The position numbers were made by a program, and so were the translations under genes. Positions 19,198-21,544 of a DNA stretch of 21,544 nucleotides are shown here, piece after piece (the stretch's first letter is position 1; the number at the start of each line of letters is the position of its first letter). Origin of the DNA: Gnetum montanum (taxonomy: Eukaryota; Streptophyta; Gnetopsida; Gnetales; Gnetaceae); NCBI GenBank assembly GCA_015680685.1, contig MNCI01030304.1:1208068-1229611 (forward strand). Reading direction: 5' to 3'. The notes beneath the pieces were generated by a model. The model was not told the origin of the DNA and did not search any database. It saw only the letters and a program-made list of their open reading frames with translations.

Positions 19198-20100
19198 ATA
19201 GGCTAGTGTAAATACCACCTCAACTAATGGACACCCATGCTCTATTTTTCGAATCTCCTCCTCCCAACTTAGTCATAGGAGAGATGGCCATCCGTGCTGA
19301 CCATTACCATGGCCTCTTAGTTTTTCTACCTTTTTTTCACATTTTTGATTTTACAAATGCTTAATTTTCAATTTTTTCTCATTTTACACCATCTTTGGCA
19401 CCTTTAAAATTTCTTGATTATTTTACACTTTCTTATACATTTTACTTTATTTTGTTTCTTTTGATTAAGTGTGATATTTTCTCATCTTTGCTAATAAATT
19501 TTCTTTATTATCATAGGACACAATGTTGTTGTTGTTGTTTGCTAACAATGGTTTGTGCTTAATGTGTAATTGTCGATGTCTACTTTATATTTTTGAATTT
19601 TGATGTCTAATGACTTTGACATGGTTTATTTTTCATGGAACAGGTAGTGAGTCCTCATCATCCACCCATCTGATGAACTCTATGGTTTTTCTTGTTCTGG
19701 AAATTTGAGATCCCTTTTCATTAAAGAAGCTTTTTAATCAATCAGTGACCTAGGTAGTTCTAGAATTAGGAAGGATCCAAAGGTTTGAAAAGGGTGTGAC
19801 TTCAAGGGGACTCAATACTCTTTGTACTCTTCTTCTTACTTCAGTGCTTGAGTGTTTTTTCGTAGACTTCTTACTATTCCATGCCACCTAATGATAGGAA
19901 GACAAATAACATCATTGCATGGTGTGGTTTCCATTATTCAAAAAAATGATGGGAATTCAAAGCACACCCCTTTGACATGAATAAATCCTTACATGTTGTG
20001 GTTCCCATTTGAAAAAAAATGATGGGAATTCAAAGCACACCCCTTGAACAAATAAAAGGGCTACAAGCACTAGTTATGGAACTCGAAAGACATGCACCTA
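19198..20100 (+). other. T-rich spacer after integrase of element 2
   Basis: No coding frame is recognised. The T-rich stretch at 19320-19540, the TGAGTCCTCATCATCC segment near 19648 and the TCAAGGGGACTC segment near 19801 have counterparts in the same order after integrase of element 1, so this is the original 3' spacer of element 2. A GTTGTTGTTGTTGTT run lies near 19525. The right part carries a 70-bp tandem repeat (see 19918-20057). It ends against a minus-strand LTR. Confidence 0.55.
19918..20057 (+). repeat. Tandem repeat, two copies of about 66-74 bp
   Basis: Copy 1 (19918-19991) and copy 2 (19992-20057) share CATG-TGTGGTT-CCATT, an A-run, GATGGGAATTCAAAGCACAC and a final AATAAA. The identical core ATGATGGGAATTCAAAGC is 18 bp. 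The purine-rich AAAAAAAATGATGGGAA could be a polypurine tract, but no LTR start follows it on the plus strand. Confidence 0.75.
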
Positions 20101-20680
20101 TAGATGAGCGACGAGGTACCCCTATGCTCAACCATATGAATACAAGTGTTTCATGCACGATCTGGTCTAATTCCAAGGACTAAGTGCTTATGCATTCTTG
20201 TGGAACAAGGATGGGTTGGTTGATCGTTATCTTCCCAAGATTAGTTGTATGTCACAATTGTATGGTTAAGTAAGCTTGAGACATATGATTTTTATAGCTT
20301 TTATGTTTTTATGTCTTGCACTAGTAGGGAAGGAGAGAGGTAACTAAGTGACTAATTTTACTTAACTACTAATTAACTAAGTTCTAACTAATACTAACAC
20401 TAGCATCCATTCCCACTTGTCGTACACATCCTAAACCAGTGCAACACCACTGGGATTACCAAATGCTAATCATTACTGGGTTACTAAGCATTACACACAT
20501 GCTTGAAGTGGTCGTGCTTGTGTAATTTAACGATTTGCTTAATTGATCAAAATGAATTGATGTGCTAATAACATAAATGTAAAGTGCATAAAATAAAATA
20601 AATTCATAAGAAAATAAAATAAAAGAAATGCATAAGAAAATAAATCTTAAGTATTACAAGGATGAATCAAAAAGCTCGTC

Positions 20681-20686
20681 TTTATT
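20681..20686 (-). terminator. Poly(A) signal of the third LTR
   Basis: TTTATT on the plus strand reads AATAAA on the minus strand, in GCAATAAAGACGAG. It lies about 170 nt downstream of the TATA box and is conserved in position and context with 12380-12385. Confidence 0.6.
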
Positions 20687-20854
20687 GCCAACACAATGGT
20701 GTGCTCAGGTACATCAATGCTTGAATAAAGATTCATCCACCCTTAGACCTCCTACTATGGGCACTTGGAAAATACTCTAACTTTCAAATAGAGTACAAAA
20801 GTCTTACCACTTGATTGCTAAAAGACTTCTTCCCAATTATGCGCCTGCGCACTG

Positions 20855-20862
20855 TATTTATA
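20855..20862 (-). promoter_or_regulatory. TATA box of the third LTR
   Basis: TATAAATA on the minus strand in GTCTATAAATACAGTGCGC. It aligns with CACCTATAAATATGCACC at 12200 in the element 2 LTR. The 45-bp repeat array ends about 10 bp upstream of it. Confidence 0.65.
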
Positions 20863-20871
20863 GACTTGGGA

Positions 20872-21036
20872 GCAACTACTCTAATAATTAGAGTAACCAC
20901 TCTAATAATTAGAATAATTGCTAAAGTAATCACTAGAGTAACCACTCTAATAATTAGAATAACTGCTAGAGTAATCGCTAGAGTACCCACTCTAATAATT
21001 GGAGTAACTACTAGAGTAACCACTAGAGTAACCGCT
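20872..21036 (-). repeat. 45-bp minisatellite in U3 of the third LTR
   Basis: Three full 45-bp units lie head to tail at 20890-20934, 20935-20979 and 20980-21024, with partial units on both sides (20872-20889 and 21025-21036). Each unit starts AGAGTAMCCACTCTAATAAT on the plus strand and contains further AGAGTAA / CACT sub-repeats of about 13-15 bp. The near-palindrome ACTCTAATAATTAGAGT recurs. The array fills the space between the LTR start and the TATA box. The repetitive open frames on both strands here are products of the array and not genes. Confidence 0.88.
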
Positions 21037-21043
21037 CTCATCA

Positions 21044-21544
21044 TACCCCCATGACTAAATGAAAACTCATCCTTCAGTTCCTTACAAAATATTGGGAAGG
21101 TATGGGATTATTGACTAATTGAAAATTGACGGTGGAATGGGATGACAGACTCAACATGCCTAGTGAACGAATCAATAAGCATATTACAACATTAGTGTTC
21201 ATGGCCATTGTGGTCAACACTCATACATAAATGACATCCAAGCCTTTATTTGACAACTTGAAGAGAAAAAGATAGAGAGAAAGAAGATGGAGCGTGTTGT
21301 TGCCAATGCCAAGATTGCACCTTTTGTTGTTTATCCATAGCCATGCCAACAAAATTGCTTCTTTCGTAAATGCTCCAGTTCCAATCCATCCTGAGTGCTT
21401 TCTCCAAGCCCAGTCCATTATTTGTATGATCGCCATCTACACACACAACACAGTCACAAATGAGCAAGGATAGATGATCCACAATGTAGTTGATACCTTG
21501 CCTCGATATGAAGCGCATTGGCTGAGTTGTGGTTATGGCATAAA
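21044..21544. other. Unassigned sequence at the right edge
   Basis: From about 21270 the base composition by eye is less AT-rich than the rest of the window. Two overlapping open stretches occur on the minus strand (21518-21246, 90 codons; 21436-21221, 71 codons). Neither shows a motif I recognise. The first 15 bases (ATACCCCCATGACTAA) match a segment near 5191-5210 inside the element 1 spacer. The stretch may be more of the element 2 spacer, the internal end of an element owning the third LTR, or older host DNA. Confidence 0.3.

Larger units (their letters stand above)
12102..20100 (+). mobile_element. Element 2: Athila-like LTR retrotransposon nested in element 1
   Basis: A 5' LTR with matching 8-bp ends is followed by a primer-binding site and, in order, gag, protease, RT, RNase H and integrase on the plus strand, then a spacer like that of element 1. 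No 3' LTR on the plus strand is found before 20100, where a minus-strand LTR begins. The element probably continues past 21043 and out of the window. By analogy with element 1 its extra ORF and 3' LTR should lie there. All ORFs are broken. Confidence 0.82.
20101..21043 (-). repeat. Third LTR (about 940 bp), minus strand
   Basis: On the minus strand it starts TGATGAGAG (21043 downward) and ends GTACCTCGTCGCTCATCTA (to 20101). This matches the element 2 LTR end GTACCTCGCCACTCATCA. The R and U5 parts also align with the element 2 LTR (TCTTTATT-CAAGCATTG-TGTACCT; GCAATAAAGACGAG; GGTTTAGGATGTGTAC), so the two belong to one family while LTR B is more distant. Flanks ACCTA (left) and TACCC (right) do not form a clear 5-bp target duplication. 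It may be a solo LTR inserted in element 2, or the 3' LTR of a further minus-strand element to the right. CATGGGGGTA, directly upstream in its own sense, could be part of a polypurine tract. Confidence 0.75.

Noticed and set aside
20101-21043. The third LTR as the missing 5' LTR of element 1.
   Set aside because: It resembles the LTR of element 2, not LTR B at the 3' end of element 1, and no tRNA-Asp primer-binding site or gag N-terminus follows it on the minus strand.
20096-21048. A target-site duplication proving a solo LTR.
   Set aside because: The flanks ACCTA and TACCC share only ACC out of register, so no clear 5-bp duplication can be claimed.
20784-21054. Repetitive open frames on both strands rich in Thr, Val, Ile and Leu.
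   Set aside because: They are generated by the 45-bp minisatellite, whose length is a multiple of three, and have no motif or start context of their own.
1-21544. CRISPR arrays, bacterial operons, tRNA or rRNA genes, defence systems.
   Set aside because: No regularly spaced short repeats with unique spacers, no tRNA-like cloverleaf or rRNA segments and no bacterial gene organisation were seen; the content is plant-type retrotransposon DNA.

Overview
The window looks like nuclear DNA of a seed plant with a repeat-rich genome. It is AT-rich and has no bacterial gene organisation. I see no host gene that I can defend. Almost all of it is old, broken LTR retrotransposon DNA of the Ty3/gypsy order, most like the Athila group. 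The grounds are the order gag-protease-RT-RNase H-integrase, a decayed primer-binding site resembling the Asp-tRNA type, FMDD-type RT motifs, and a long extra reading frame after pol. The species cannot be told from the sequence.

Layout. At 1-1164 lies a plus-strand LTR remnant containing a 421-bp tandem duplication. It faces a related minus-strand LTR remnant at about 1165-1803. Element 1 runs on the minus strand from about 12101 down to 1165: gag (12101-10480), protease and linker (10479-9489), RT (9488-8660), RNase H (8610-8230), integrase (8060-6884), a 2-kb non-coding spacer, then an extra ORF (4812-2036) with an Athila ORF1-like motif and coiled coils. A candidate internal promoter and a 5' UTR intron precede the extra ORF.

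At 12102 the gag of element 1 stops abruptly at the first base of an 898-bp LTR (12102-12999, ends TGATGAGT...ACTCATCA). This is the 5' LTR of element 2, on the plus strand: primer-binding site (13001), gag (13173-15588), protease (15589-16580), RT (16558-17450), RNase H (17451-17880), integrase (18044-19197), and a T-rich spacer to 20100. Element 2 therefore sits inside element 1. Its own extra ORF and 3' LTR are not seen and should lie beyond the right edge. A third LTR, on the minus strand (20101-21043), interrupts the spacer of element 2. It carries a 45-bp minisatellite upstream of its TATA box. The last 500 bases are unassigned.

Both elements are dead. They carry dozens of in-frame stops, mostly explainable as C-to-T or G-to-A changes at Trp, Gln and Arg codons, plus about five frameshifts in element 2. 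Damage to the catalytic sites differs between them: RT active-site Asp residues are lost in element 1, and integrase, protease and RNase H active-site residues are lost in element 2. The most interesting signals are regulatory and architectural: palindromic repeats upstream of every TATA box, the possible separate promoter and intron of the extra ORF, and inverted pairs of related sequence that could make hairpin RNA. I found no CRISPR array, defence system, RNA gene or other new enzymatic system.
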